Shown here piece by piece: positions 35,839-44,372 of a DNA stretch of 64,000 nt. Source of the stretch: Candidatus Martarchaeota archaeon (GTDB taxonomy: Archaea > Micrarchaeota > Micrarchaeia > Micrarchaeales > Micrarchaeaceae). The notes under the pieces were generated by a model, which did not search any database, was not told where the DNA came from, and was given only the letters and a program-made list of their open reading frames with translations. The stretch lies in NCBI GenBank assembly GCA_023474385.1, contig JAMCYB010000011.1, positions 1-64,000 of the forward strand, given 5' to 3'. Both the position numbers and the translations under genes were made by a program. Positions within the stretch are counted from its first letter, which is position 1. Each line of letters opens with the position of its first letter.

Positions 35839-38800
35839 TACAACTCCCTGCCCTCTACGCCGCTTGCGCTTGCCTCGATGCCTACCGCCTTCGACTCGCC
35901 ATCGTGTTTCGCTACTCCTATGACAGTATCTGCATACGCTATCAGTGAGTCGTTGTGGCTTACCACTATGAACTGCGAGCTCTCGCCCAGGCGTTTCAGA
36001 AGCAATGAAAGCTTTTTCGAGTTTTCCTTGTCAAGCGCGGAATCTATTTCGTCGAATATGTAAAAGGACATCTGCCTCCTCATCTGTATGGCAAATATGA
36101 GCATTATCAGCACGAATGATTTTTCGCCTCCGGAAAGGGCCTCGACGCTCCTTGTCCTGCCGCCCTCCTTGATTATTATCTGCAGCCCGGAAGAGAACGG
36201 ATTCTTCTGGTTCTCCAGCCTCATTTCGGCTTCGCCATCGTATGCGAGCTTGTATATCCTCTTGAAGTTAGCGTTGATGCTGTCGAACACCTCCCCAAAA
36301 ACGCTTATCTTCTTCGACTCTATCTCGTTTATCATGTCAAGTATAGAAGTTTTCTCCATGCTTATTGTCCTGAGCCTCTCCTCCGCTTCTTCCACCTCCC
36401 TGCTCCTTTCGGCGTACATTTCAGGCGCCTTCATGTTTACCGATCCGAGCCTTTCCATTCCTGCGCGGGCTGCACCGAGTTTCTGCTCCATTTGGTCAAG
36501 TGGCATATCGAGCGGCACTATATCCTCGTAGCTCCTTTTTTCCGCCTTTATATCCCCTATCCTGACCTCTGCCTGGCTGATCTTTCCAGAGAGCTCTATC
36601 GCGCTGCGCTCAAGCCTTTCCATCTCGCTCTTAAGCGTGCCGCTCCTGAAACCCAATTCCGATATCTTTTTCTCGTGCTCCGAAACCTTTGCATACAGCT
36701 CCTTTGCGAACGAATCCTTGCTGTTCATGTTTCCCTCAAGCTCCTTCCTGTCCGCCTCAAGCTTCGCCCTCTTCAAAGAGAGCTCCTTCTCCTCTGCTAT
36801 CAACTCTTTTATGGACCTGCCCTGCGCCTTGCGCTCTTCCTCAAGCGCCAAGGACCTCTCCCCAACCAACTCCAGCTCCTTCTCCACGCCGGCAGCCTTC
36901 ACCTTAAGCACTTCGAGCCTGGCCCTCGCCTCCTTAGCCTTCTTTACCGCTTCCACTGCCGCCCCGCCCCTCTTTGCTGCCGACGAGTCGCCGAGCTGCC
37001 CCCTAAGCGCCTGCGCCTCCGCTTTCGCCGCGCTAAGCCTTTTTTCCATGACAGCCTTCTCGTTGCCCAACTTGTCAAGCATTGCCTTCTCGCCGTCAAG
37101 CTCCCTGCTTATGCGTTCAGCATCCGTTTCGAGCTTGGCTATCGCCGCATTAATCTCGGATTCTGATGCATGTGTGCTGCTTATCGCAGCATTATGCCTG
37201 ATCAGATCGGTCTCTGCTCTCGCAATGCGCTCCCCAATGGGCTTCCTTCCTGCTTCAAGCTTTGCCATCTTATCAGATATATCCGAGAGTTTTGTGCGGA
37301 GAGCTGCAAGCTGCGATTCTAGCATCATGGGGCTTTTTGCAGCCCTGTTCCTGCCACCGCTTATGACTCCCGTGTTCTCTACAAGGTCGCCTTCAAGTGT
37401 CACATACCTCCTTTTTCCTATGCCATTCTTTTTTGCTTCTGCTATGCTTCCGACAAGGTATGTGTTCGAAAATATGAAGTTGAACACCTTTGAATAACGC
37501 TCGTCAAACTGTACGTGGTCTATTATCGGCTTAAGCCCCCTGCCGCTCCTGTCAATCTCGTATTTCACTACATCTTCAATCGGTATGAATGACGCCCTTC
37601 CCATGTCGCGCTTCCCCCTGCCGCTCCTGTCAATCTCGTATTTCACTACATCCTCAATCGGTATGAATGACGCCCTTCCCATGTCGCGCTTCTTGAGCAC
37701 CTCTATCGCCATCGATGCAATCGAAGCGTTGTCTACAACAAAATATCCTAGCCTGCTTCCCGCCGATGCGTTTATCGCTGCCTCGAACTCTTCTGGATAC
37801 GCGCACAGCTGGTATGCCCTTCCATGGAAGCCCTCTCCTATCTCTTCGCGAAGCTTGGCTTCTATCGCCGCGCCCGCGCCGCCGTGCATGGCGATTTGCT
37901 CCCTCACGCGTATCATTTCCTCGCCGGCTTTCTCGGATGCCTTCTTCATTTCTGCAATCTTTGAGACAATTTCAGCATCCTCCTTCAGCGCATCCTCCTT
38001 TGCCTTGCCGGCTAACTCCACGGCTTCGAGCGCTTTCTTCAATGCCACTGCGTTCTCTGAGAGCCTCGCCTGAAGCTGTCCCATTTCAGAATTGTATCTC
38101 GACAGCGTTTCTTCGAGCGAATGCATTCTGTTCTCAATTCCTGCGCCCCTGATTGCCGTGGCAGAATGCTCCTCCTCAAGCGCCGAGATCTCGGCGCTTA
38201 GCTTCGAGTACCTTTCCGCAATGTCCGCATAATTGCCGCTCTCGTCGATTTCCTCATAATTTTTGAACCCGCCGATCTCGTTGCGCAGCGATTCCAGCTC
38301 GGCCTTGAGCTCACCGCTCTTCTTAGAATGCTTCTCGATCTCCGAAGATGTCTTAGCCAGCGTTTCCTCTGCCTTCGCCCTTGAAGCTTTTGATGAGGAA
38401 AGCCTTTCGTCGACAACTGCCAGCTCCCTCTTTATCCCTTCGATAGCGTTGTTTGCCGAGCTGGCCTCTATTGAATGCCTGTTGAGCTCCTCTGCGAGCT
38501 TCCTCCTTTCGGAAGACAGGCTTTCTATGTCTGAGTCTATCCCTATGAGCTCCTTGGATATCCCGTCCTTTCTGGCGTTTGCTTTGGAGAGCTGTTCCCT
38601 GTGCGTTTCCAGCTCATCCATGAGGGCATTCTCCCTTGCGGTGAGTATGCTGAATGCCAGCAGCTTTGCCTGGTCCGCAATAAACTCCTTGTATCTCTCT
38701 GCATCTTCCTTCTCCTTCTTCAGCTCGTTAAGGAATCCCCTCCTCTCGTTAAGCATGCCATGCGCCTCGCCGAGCTTTTCCTCAACCCTCTCCAGCTCCT

Positions 38801-39317
38801 TCTCGGCAGCCTCCTTTTTCTTGTCAAATTCGTTTATCCCAGCAGCAATGTCTATGATCTCCCTGCGCTCCTTGCTGTTCATGTTCAATATCCTTACTAT
38901 CTCTCCCTGTGCTATGGTGTTGGTCTCGTTCACGTCGCCCCCGTGTCCCTTAAGGAATTCCACAACATCCTGCTTGGTGGTATGCTTTCCGTTGAGCCTG
39001 TAGCCCATCTTCCTGTCCTCGCGTGCATACCTTATTATCTCCACGTTGGCGTCGCCTCCCATGACCACCTTGACGTATGCCCTGCGCATCTCCTCGTTCC
39101 TGCCCTTCTTGACATCCTCGTTGAGAAGCTGCGTCGGCGACACTATTCTGAGTCTCCTGAGCGAGCTCTCGCCCAGCGCAAAAAGCAGCGAATCGCACAC
39201 ATTAGATTTTCCTGAACCGTTGGGCCCCACTATGCAATTGAAGTTCTTTCTGAACGCTATGCTGGCGTGCCTAAATGATTTGAAGTTGTGCAGGACTATC
39301 CTGTCTATGTATAACAT
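35838..39317 (-). CDS. smc: Chromosome segregation ATPase SMC with duplicated hinge segment
   Basis: This 1159-residue SMC has Walker A CIVGPNGSGKSNVCDSLLFA near residue 28, two long coiled coils, a hinge around residues 500-690, the signature EALSGGEKSFVLIMLI and Walker B YIFDEIDSALD. It organises and segregates the chromosome with kleisin partners, which are not in this window. Residues 543-568 are repeated in tandem as 569-594 (unit begins KRDMGRASFIPIEDVVKYEI), inserting 26 extra residues in the hinge at its conserved GRASFIP element. Confidence 0.95.
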   Translation of the reverse strand: MLYIDRIVLHNFKSFRHASIAFRKNFNCIVGPNGSGKSNVCDSLLFALGESSLRRLRIVSPTQLLNEDVKKGRNEEMRRAYVKVVMGGDANVEIIRYAREDRKMGYRLNGKHTTKQDVVEFLKGHGGDVNETNTIAQGEIVRILNMNSKERREIIDIAAGINEFDKKKEAAEKELERVEEKLGEAHGMLNERRGFLNELKKEKEDAERYKEFIADQAKLLAFSILTARENALMDELETHREQLSKANARKDGISKELIGIDSDIESLSSERRKLAEELNRHSIEASSANNAIEGIKRELAVVDERLSSSKASRAKAEETLAKTSSEIEKHSKKSGELKAELESLRNEIGGFKNYEEIDESGNYADIAERYSKLSAEISALEEEHSATAIRGAGIENRMHSLEETLSRYNSEMGQLQARLSENAVALKKALEAVELAGKAKEDALKEDAEIVSKIAEMKKASEKAGEEMIRVREQIAMHGGAGAAIEAKLREEIGEGFHGRAYQLCAYPEEFEAAINASAGSRLGYFVVDNASIASMAIEVLKKRDMGRASFIPIEDVVKYEIDRSGRGKRDMGRASFIPIEDVVKYEIDRSGRGLKPIIDHVQFDERYSKVFNFIFSNTYLVGSIAEAKKNGIGKRRYVTLEGDLVENTGVISGGRNRAAKSPMMLESQLAALRTKLSDISDKMAKLEAGRKPIGERIARAETDLIRHNAAISSTHASESEINAAIAKLETDAERISRELDGEKAMLDKLGNEKAVMEKRLSAAKAEAQALRGQLGDSSAAKRGGAAVEAVKKAKEARARLEVLKVKAAGVEKELELVGERSLALEEERKAQGRSIKELIAEEKELSLKRAKLEADRKELEGNMNSKDSFAKELYAKVSEHEKKISELGFRSGTLKSEMERLERSAIELSGKISQAEVRIGDIKAEKRSYEDIVPLDMPLDQMEQKLGAARAGMERLGSVNMKAPEMYAERSREVEEAEERLRTISMEKTSILDMINEIESKKISVFGEVFDSINANFKRIYKLAYDGEAEMRLENQKNPFSSGLQIIIKEGGRTRSVEALSGGEKSFVLIMLIFAIQMRRQMSFYIFDEIDSALDKENSKKLSLLLKRLGESSQFIVVSHNDSLIAYADTVIGVAKHDGESKAVGIEASASGVEGREL
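37536..37691. repeat. 78-bp tandem direct repeat in smc
   Basis: Units 37536-37613 and 37614-37691 are head-to-tail copies of 78 bp with one mismatch (catcttc against catcctc in the middle). The mismatch is synonymous (Glu GAA or GAG). The unit is 26 codons, so the smc frame is kept. Confidence 0.97.
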
Positions 39318-39337
39318 CCGTGAGTCGCCTCGCTTAT

Positions 39338-40435
39338 CTATCTGTTTGTAAGATTTTTATTAGTGACCGAAGCGTTCTTCTTTGATATGTGGAGCGCTAT
39401 GACGGACTCGACGTGCTGCGCCACAAGCACTCCAACAACTTTCCTGCCTACTTTCACCGCTATTATGCCTGTGTTCTCGTTCCTCATCTTGTCTATGGCT
39501 GCTGGCAATGGCTTGTTAATTCCTATGGTCGGTATCTCTGTGCAGAAGCTGTCTACTGTATTCGACATGTATCCTGGATTCAGAGAAGTTCCCATTTTCA
39601 CCCCCTGGACAAGCTTGACGCTCTTGCCATAATCCACTATGATTACGTGGGTGTGGTACTTCATGAAAATGTTGTAAAGCTCGCCTATAGTGGTTCCTGG
39701 CTTCACTGATGCGAAGTCCTTGCTTACCGCATCCCTCACCCTAAGGTCAGCTGCCATCTCCCTTACGTACGCGGTCTGGTATTCCGCCTGAGCACCTCCG
39801 TAAAGGAATATTGCTATCAAGATGTCCCAGAAAACTACGAATTCCCTGTACGCGAACGTGTATCCCGGCTCTACAGCCGCGTATATCACGGTTCCGACTA
39901 TGAAGAGCACTATGACTATCTTGCTCAGCTTAACAGTTATCTTCGTAGCGTCGAAGAAGCTGTGCTTCTTCTGCTCGTAGCTTCTGAACACCCTTCCCCC
40001 GTCAAGAGGGAAGCCAGGTAGTAGGTTGAACACCCCTAGAAGTATGTTTATCAGGAAGAGGAGCTGAACGAGGTGCCTTACTGCGCCGCCAGGTATGAGC
40101 ACAACGGCAACTCCGAGCGCCACCCCTATGAATATGCTGGCAATGGGTCCAGCTATCGATATCCTGAACTCTATGTCTGGATCTATCTCCTCCATGTCTA
40201 TCACAGAGGCGCCCCCTATCGGCAGCAGTATTATCTTCTTCACACCTATGCCGTTGCGCTTTGATGTTATCGAGTGCGCCAGCTCGTGGAGCAGGACGCA
40301 TATGAAAAGAAGGACTATGACTGCAAAAAGGTAGAGGCTCAGCACAAGCGAGAATACAAGAAGGAGTACGAAGCTCCAGTGCAGCTGTATCTTTATTCCT
40401 GATATGCTGCCTATGTAAGGCGATATGTTAACCAT
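39338..40435 (-). CDS. Site-2 protease family metalloprotease with CBS pair
   Basis: This 365-residue protein has about six membrane helices with LLHELAHSITSKRNG (HExxH zinc site) near residue 52 and NLLPGFPLDGGRVFRS, which supplies the third ligand. A cytosolic pair of CBS-type domains follows from about residue 235 (VRDAVSKDFASVKPGTTIGE to VVGVLVAQHVESVIAL). S2P proteins cut transmembrane substrates, and the CBS pair may sense adenine nucleotides. It lies 20 bases upstream of smc on the same strand. Confidence 0.88.
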   Translation of the reverse strand: MVNISPYIGSISGIKIQLHWSFVLLLVFSLVLSLYLFAVIVLLFICVLLHELAHSITSKRNGIGVKKIILLPIGGASVIDMEEIDPDIEFRISIAGPIASIFIGVALGVAVVLIPGGAVRHLVQLLFLINILLGVFNLLPGFPLDGGRVFRSYEQKKHSFFDATKITVKLSKIVIVLFIVGTVIYAAVEPGYTFAYREFVVFWDILIAIFLYGGAQAEYQTAYVREMAADLRVRDAVSKDFASVKPGTTIGELYNIFMKYHTHVIIVDYGKSVKLVQGVKMGTSLNPGYMSNTVDSFCTEIPTIGINKPLPAAIDKMRNENTGIIAVKVGRKVVGVLVAQHVESVIALHISKKNASVTNKNLTNR

Positions 40436-40485
40436 GGGAATACCTTTCAGGCAAGACTTAAATTAGTTCTAAAATATAAAAATAC

Positions 40486-41253
40486 GTGCCCATTACAGAC
40501 AACGGCGAAATAAAATTCGTATACGGATCGCCTGCGATGGCCGTCGGCAGAGGAAAACGCTCCGCCATAGTTGTTGGAGACATACACATAGGGATGGAGT
40601 CAAAGCTCCGCAAGCTTGGCATACACCTGTACGACATGTCGGCTTCTATGGCGCGCGACATACTCCGCATAGCCTCCGAATTTGGCACATCCAGGGCGAT
40701 ACTGCTAGGCGATATAAAAGACCAGGTGCTTAGGCCCGAGTCGTCCGAGCGTTTTGCAGTTTCAAACTTCTTCAACATCCTTTCGCCACTCGACATAACT
40801 GTGGTGCGCGGAAACCACGATGCATACCTGTCCGATATGCTTTCGGTGCCTATCGTGGACGAGCTGACTACCGGAAGCTTTTCCTTCACTCACGGGAATT
40901 CGTGGCCCTCTGAAAAGGCTATGCAGTCCAAGTATCTCATAACCGCGCACAACCACGCTGCGCTTTCCATAAAGGATCTTAACGGGGCGGTGTACTCAAG
41001 GAAGGCGTGGGTCGTAGCGGGCATCAATCCCGAAGAGGCGCATAGACGCTACCACAAATTCAACAAGGACATAAAGCTTGTAATAATGCCTGCATTCAAC
41101 GACATGATACTTGGCCATCCTGTAAACGAAGGAGAATCGCGCGGACTCGGGCCGCTGCTCCAGAACAGGGTGTTTGAAACAGAGACAGCGTCTGTATACT
41201 CGCTGGAGGGCCAATACTTCGGCACCATCTCCGAGCTCAGGAAAAAGCAGTAG
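40486..41253 (+). CDS. ICC-like metallophosphoesterase (COG1407 type)
   Basis: This 255-residue calcineurin-like enzyme has VVGDIHIGMESK, LLGDIKDQVL, VVRGNHDAYLSD, FTHGNSWPS and ITAHNHAALS, giving the five metal-binding motifs. The rest matches archaeal COG1407 proteins, often linked to DNA repair helicases, but no such neighbour is seen here. The start is GTG at 40486. It converges with the rpoK gene. Confidence 0.82.
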   Translation: MPITDNGEIKFVYGSPAMAVGRGKRSAIVVGDIHIGMESKLRKLGIHLYDMSASMARDILRIASEFGTSRAILLGDIKDQVLRPESSERFAVSNFFNILSPLDITVVRGNHDAYLSDMLSVPIVDELTTGSFSFTHGNSWPSEKAMQSKYLITAHNHAALSIKDLNGAVYSRKAWVVAGINPEEAHRRYHKFNKDIKLVIMPAFNDMILGHPVNEGESRGLGPLLQNRVFETETASVYSLEGQYFGTISELRKKQ

Positions 41254-41257
41254 CAGC

Positions 41258-41434
41258 TCACTTCTGCCTTATTATTGTTATAGGTATGACTCCCTTTTCG
41301 AACTCCAGCTCCGCCAGATTCAGCGGGTCGACAATTCCCTCCGGGACTTTTATCAGCGGCGGCGCGCCGTATGCGAGCTGCAAAGCTCTTGCCCCTATAA
41401 CCCTCGCCTTTTCGAACTTTGTATATTCTTTCAT
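41258..41434 (-). CDS. rpoK: RNA polymerase subunit K
   Basis: This is a short gene read directly from the minus strand: 58 residues starting MKEYTKFEKARVIGARALQL, followed by AYGAPPLIKVPEG and the ending EFEKGVIPITIIRQK. It is the archaeal RpoK (Rpb6-like) subunit that helps assemble the polymerase clamp. It lies 11 bases downstream of the geranylgeranyl reductase gene, rather than in the usual rpoN-rpoK-enolase cluster. Confidence 0.94.
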   Translation of the reverse strand: MKEYTKFEKARVIGARALQLAYGAPPLIKVPEGIVDPLNLAELEFEKGVIPITIIRQK

Positions 41435-41445
41435 TCAAATGACCT

Positions 41446-42891
41446 TCATATCGGATTTGGCTGGAACCTCTCCTTCACGTCGTGCATCTCTGACTGGACC
41501 TTGAGCTTCCACTCCTTGAAGCCCTCCGTGCTTTTCGGATACCTGCTATAGAGCTCGTCGAAGGTTTTCATTTTCCTCACAGTGTATATGAGGTTTGAGA
41601 ATGCCTTTATGTTGGCGGCCCCCTTCAGCGCTATTTTGAACTTTGAAGCCAGGCTCAGCTCAGGTATGCGCCCGTAGCTGAGGTCCACCGCCTCCTTCTC
41701 TGTTATGAACATCTTCATTCCGTAATTGAGCAGGTCGTTGTTGAGCGACTGCAGGTACACCCTGAACGCCTCAAGCCCGGCGGTCTTCTTGCCGTACTCC
41801 TCGTTGAAATCGAGGTTGTACTTCCAAAGCGCCTTTATGCTTGTGTCGCCGTTCTTCGCAGCTCTTGCCGCATTTATGCCGCCAAGTATTCCAGATACCA
41901 TCGCAGGGCCAATACCCCCGGCACTTATGGGGTTGGGCATCGCCATGCTGTCCCCTACTCCTATGTAGCCATTGTACACTAGGGATTCCATCTGCCTCCT
42001 TACCGCGACGGACCAGTAGCCCTTCCCATTCATGTTCTCGTTGTCCAGTTTCACGTTCTTTATCACTGGATTATACTCCACGTAAGCGTCCATGAGAGAG
42101 TGCAGGGTGTCCTTCTTGCCGAGCTTCTTGTTTCTCGTTTCCAGGCTCCTCTTCTGTACGCCCAGACCTATGTTCACCCTGTTCCCGTTCTTCGGGAACA
42201 CCCATCCATAACCCCCAGGGGCAAGCTCCTGGTTGAGGTGTATTATCGCATTCTTGGGATCGTAATATCTCGGGTCCTCATGATCAGGCTCAAATGAGTA
42301 TATATACCTCCCTGTAGACTCAATGTCGTCTATGTCTATCATTCTGTCAACGTATTCGTTCTCCGGTAGTTTCCTCCTGAGCGTTGTCGCTATGCCGAGT
42401 GCATCGACCACGACCTTTGCCATATACTTGGCGTGCGAGGTATCCTTGTCCTTGCCGAAGACGCCAACTACGCTGTTGGACTCTATTATCGGCCCTTCCA
42501 CCTCAAACTTTGGCACGTATTCGGCGCCCTGCTTTATTGCGTACTCAAGCAGTTTCCTCTCGAAAAGAGGTCTGTTGAGCACATAGCCCTCTCCATCAAA
42601 TATGAACTTGGATTCAAGGTCCGGAGATAGTGCGAGCACCCCGTCTACCTTTTTGTCGAGCTCAGGATAGCCGAAGCTCAGTCCCTTGGCATTGTCGCGT
42701 ATGTACTTCAGGTGGCTTTCTGCCACTGCATCTCCGCAGACCCATCCCCAATTGGTCTTCTTTCCTGCGGTGTCAATGTCATTCCTGTCAAGGAGCAACA
42801 CCTTAGCGCCTTCACGTACCGCCATCGCCGCGGCGAGGGTGCCGCCCATTCCAGAGCCTGCTACAATTACATCGTAGTAATTCTCATTCAT
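41446..42891 (-). CDS. Geranylgeranyl reductase family FAD enzyme
   Basis: This 481-residue flavoprotein has the N-terminal dinucleotide motif VIVAGSGMGGTLAAAMAV, then DRNDIDTAGKKTNWGWVCGD, LNRPLFERKLLEYAI, GGYGWVFPKNGNRVNIGLG and VGDSMAMPNPISAGGIGPAM, the typical reductase motifs. It saturates the isoprenoid chains of archaeal ether lipids. ATG 42891 is preferred over the frame start at 42900. It is followed by rpoK. Confidence 0.88.
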   Translation of the reverse strand: MNENYYDVIVAGSGMGGTLAAAMAVREGAKVLLLDRNDIDTAGKKTNWGWVCGDAVAESHLKYIRDNAKGLSFGYPELDKKVDGVLALSPDLESKFIFDGEGYVLNRPLFERKLLEYAIKQGAEYVPKFEVEGPIIESNSVVGVFGKDKDTSHAKYMAKVVVDALGIATTLRRKLPENEYVDRMIDIDDIESTGRYIYSFEPDHEDPRYYDPKNAIIHLNQELAPGGYGWVFPKNGNRVNIGLGVQKRSLETRNKKLGKKDTLHSLMDAYVEYNPVIKNVKLDNENMNGKGYWSVAVRRQMESLVYNGYIGVGDSMAMPNPISAGGIGPAMVSGILGGINAARAAKNGDTSIKALWKYNLDFNEEYGKKTAGLEAFRVYLQSLNNDLLNYGMKMFITEKEAVDLSYGRIPELSLASKFKIALKGAANIKAFSNLIYTVRKMKTFDELYSRYPKSTEGFKEWKLKVQSEMHDVKERFQPNPI

Positions 42892-43024
42892 GAAATGCAC
42901 TTTAGACTTGTGTAATATAATACGAAAAGCCCAGCATTATACTAATATACAGATATTTATTTATATATGTGGGCGTGCTTGAGGCACGATTTACGGAATG
43001 GCGGCGGCGTATGCCGTATCCTTG

Positions 43025-43129
43025 TGCGGGGGGTGAGATTCGAACTCACGAAGGTGCTAGACCACAGGATCTTAAGTCCTGCGCATTTTTCTGTGGCCGT
43101 CAGACCAAACCAGACTCTGCCACCCCCGC
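43025..43129 (-). tRNA. trnL: tRNA-Leu(UAA) with about 19 extra bases in the D-loop
   Basis: On the minus strand, GCGGGGG at 43129 pairs with the acceptor 3' strand at 43032-43026, with A73 at 43025 and no encoded CCA. The anticodon arm is CAGGA-CTTAAGA-TCCTG with anticodon TAA at 43074-43072. A long variable arm and the GTTCGAATC T-loop fit tRNA-Leu. The D-loop holds an insert near 43109-43091 that folds back on itself (TCTG with CAGA, GGTC with GGCC). The first base is two bases after the stop of the PAC2 gene, so it may be cut from that transcript. Confidence 0.88.
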
Positions 43130-43131
43130 GA

Positions 43132-43875
43132 TCAAGCATACATCGAAGGTCCTGTGTCATCCAACGACTTTTTGTAAGTTTCGTGCGTCTCCTTGGTCTT
43201 CTTCATAATATCCTTGACCTTTGACTCCACGAGCTTCGCCTCCTTGTCAAGTTCCGCAGTGTCTATGTCTACCCCCAGTATGCTGTTCATGCTCTTTATG
43301 GCAAGCACTGCGTATTCCGGGTCTATGAGCGCCGGGTTTATAGGCACCAATATGTTTATATCATCCATGTTGTCGTTCATTGCCATTCCAAGTATAAGCG
43401 CGTTTACTCCTGTGGCCATGCCGTCTCCTATCGGCTTAAGCCCGTTCTTCTCTATCACGTCCTTCACAAGCTTCTTTGAGGAAGCCACGCCGAAAACGTC
43501 CTTGGGCACCTCCTCCTGCTGTGTTGGTATGCCGCTTATCGAGACGACCCTGTCTACCCCTCCCTTCTTTATGATGTCCGAATAGACCGCGTTGCTGAGC
43601 TCGAAAGTCATCTCAATCGGGATTGCGAATTCAGCGAAAATTGTCACAAGCTTCAATTTTTCCGATATGTAAATCCTCACAGGGTGCATAGGAACGTCGT
43701 CGTGTATCGAGATCAGCGGAGGGAACTTGTCGCTCTCCAGATATCCTATATTTTCCATCCCAAGCTTCTCTACAAGGTAGTTTATTGCCATCGGGCCGAC
43801 AAGCCCAGCTCCGGGGAAACCCTCTATAAACGTGTATCCGTCAAGATTCTTTTTCTGCATTTTTATCTCTATCAT
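43132..43875 (-). CDS. PAC2 family protein (proteasome assembly chaperone-like)
   Basis: This 247-residue protein matches archaeal PAC2/PbaB-type proteins: FIEGFPGAGLVGPMAINYLVE at the start, SDKFPPLISIHDDVPMHPVR, VSISGIPTQQEE and GVNALILGMA. Relatives bind proteasome subunits or act as ATP-independent chaperones. The C-terminal helix is Lys/Glu rich. ATG 43875 lies just after a TATTTAAAG box, so the mRNA may be leaderless. Confidence 0.82.
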   Translation of the reverse strand: MIEIKMQKKNLDGYTFIEGFPGAGLVGPMAINYLVEKLGMENIGYLESDKFPPLISIHDDVPMHPVRIYISEKLKLVTIFAEFAIPIEMTFELSNAVYSDIIKKGGVDRVVSISGIPTQQEEVPKDVFGVASSKKLVKDVIEKNGLKPIGDGMATGVNALILGMAMNDNMDDINILVPINPALIDPEYAVLAIKSMNSILGVDIDTAELDKEAKLVESKVKDIMKKTKETHETYKKSLDDTGPSMYA

Positions 43876-43924
43876 AAAAGCACTAATACTGATTTTGCGC
43901 CAAGCTTTAAATAGTTGTGCAAAA

Positions 43925-44030
43925 TACCTGGACCCGGCAAGACGCAAGCATCTGCAGCTGCTTGGCTTGAGCCTGTCGAGGGAGTGTCTTTTAAGTGTCG
44001 ACGGTCTTCCGACGGAGTTCTGACGATAGC
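43925..44030. other. GC-rich intergenic island of unknown role
   Basis: Between the divergent PAC2 and basic-repeat genes is about 100 bases that are clearly more GC-rich than the promoter DNA around them. They contain short self-complementary pieces (GTCGA with TCGAC) and two copies of CGACGG. I see no open frame of note and no tRNA. It may be an upstream leader or a small RNA. Confidence 0.3.
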
Positions 44031-44069
44031 TATATAAATTTATAGAATGATATGAAAACGGTGAATTAA

Positions 44070-44360
44070 ATGGCAGAGAGAGTAGGAAGAGAAAGAGTAG
44101 ACAGGGAAGACGGCTATCTTTACTATCTTGGTAAGGACGGCGCAGTATGGAAGTCTCCGATGAGGTCCAACCCGCGCGGAAGAAAGGGCAAGGTGAGCTC
44201 GGAGAAGATCCAGAGAGAGGAAGGGTACCTGTACTTCATAGACAAGAATGGGTACGTTGCAAGGACAAAGATGAACAGGAGGGGCAGGCAGAGCAAGCCG
44301 AAGGCAAAGAAGGCTTCAAAGAGCATGAGGGCAAAGCCCCAGAAGAGGAGGAGAAGGTAA
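44070..44360 (+). CDS. Small basic two-repeat protein, candidate nucleic-acid binder
   Basis: I do not recognise this 96-residue protein. It has two copies of one motif: residues 9-41 (VDREDGYLYYLGKDGAVW, then Arg/Lys/Pro-rich RSNPRGRKGK) and 46-73 (IQREEGYLYFIDKNGYVART, then MNRRGRQSK). The C-terminus is a Lys/Arg tail ending KPQKRRRR. Two small beta units with basic linkers and a very basic tail suggest DNA or RNA binding, perhaps chromatin or ribosome associated; that is inference. It has its own promoter (CTATATAAATTT at 44029) and a GGTGA site. Confidence 0.7.
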   Translation: MAERVGRERVDREDGYLYYLGKDGAVWKSPMRSNPRGRKGKVSSEKIQREEGYLYFIDKNGYVARTKMNRRGRQSKPKAKKASKSMRAKPQKRRRR

Positions 44361-44372
44361 AGCCTTCTTCCC

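Noticed and set aside
38601..39215. Long plus-strand frames opposite smc (204 to 286 codons).
   Set aside because: Antisense shadows of a long GC-rich coiled-coil gene; they contain Ser/Leu-rich low-complexity sequence only.
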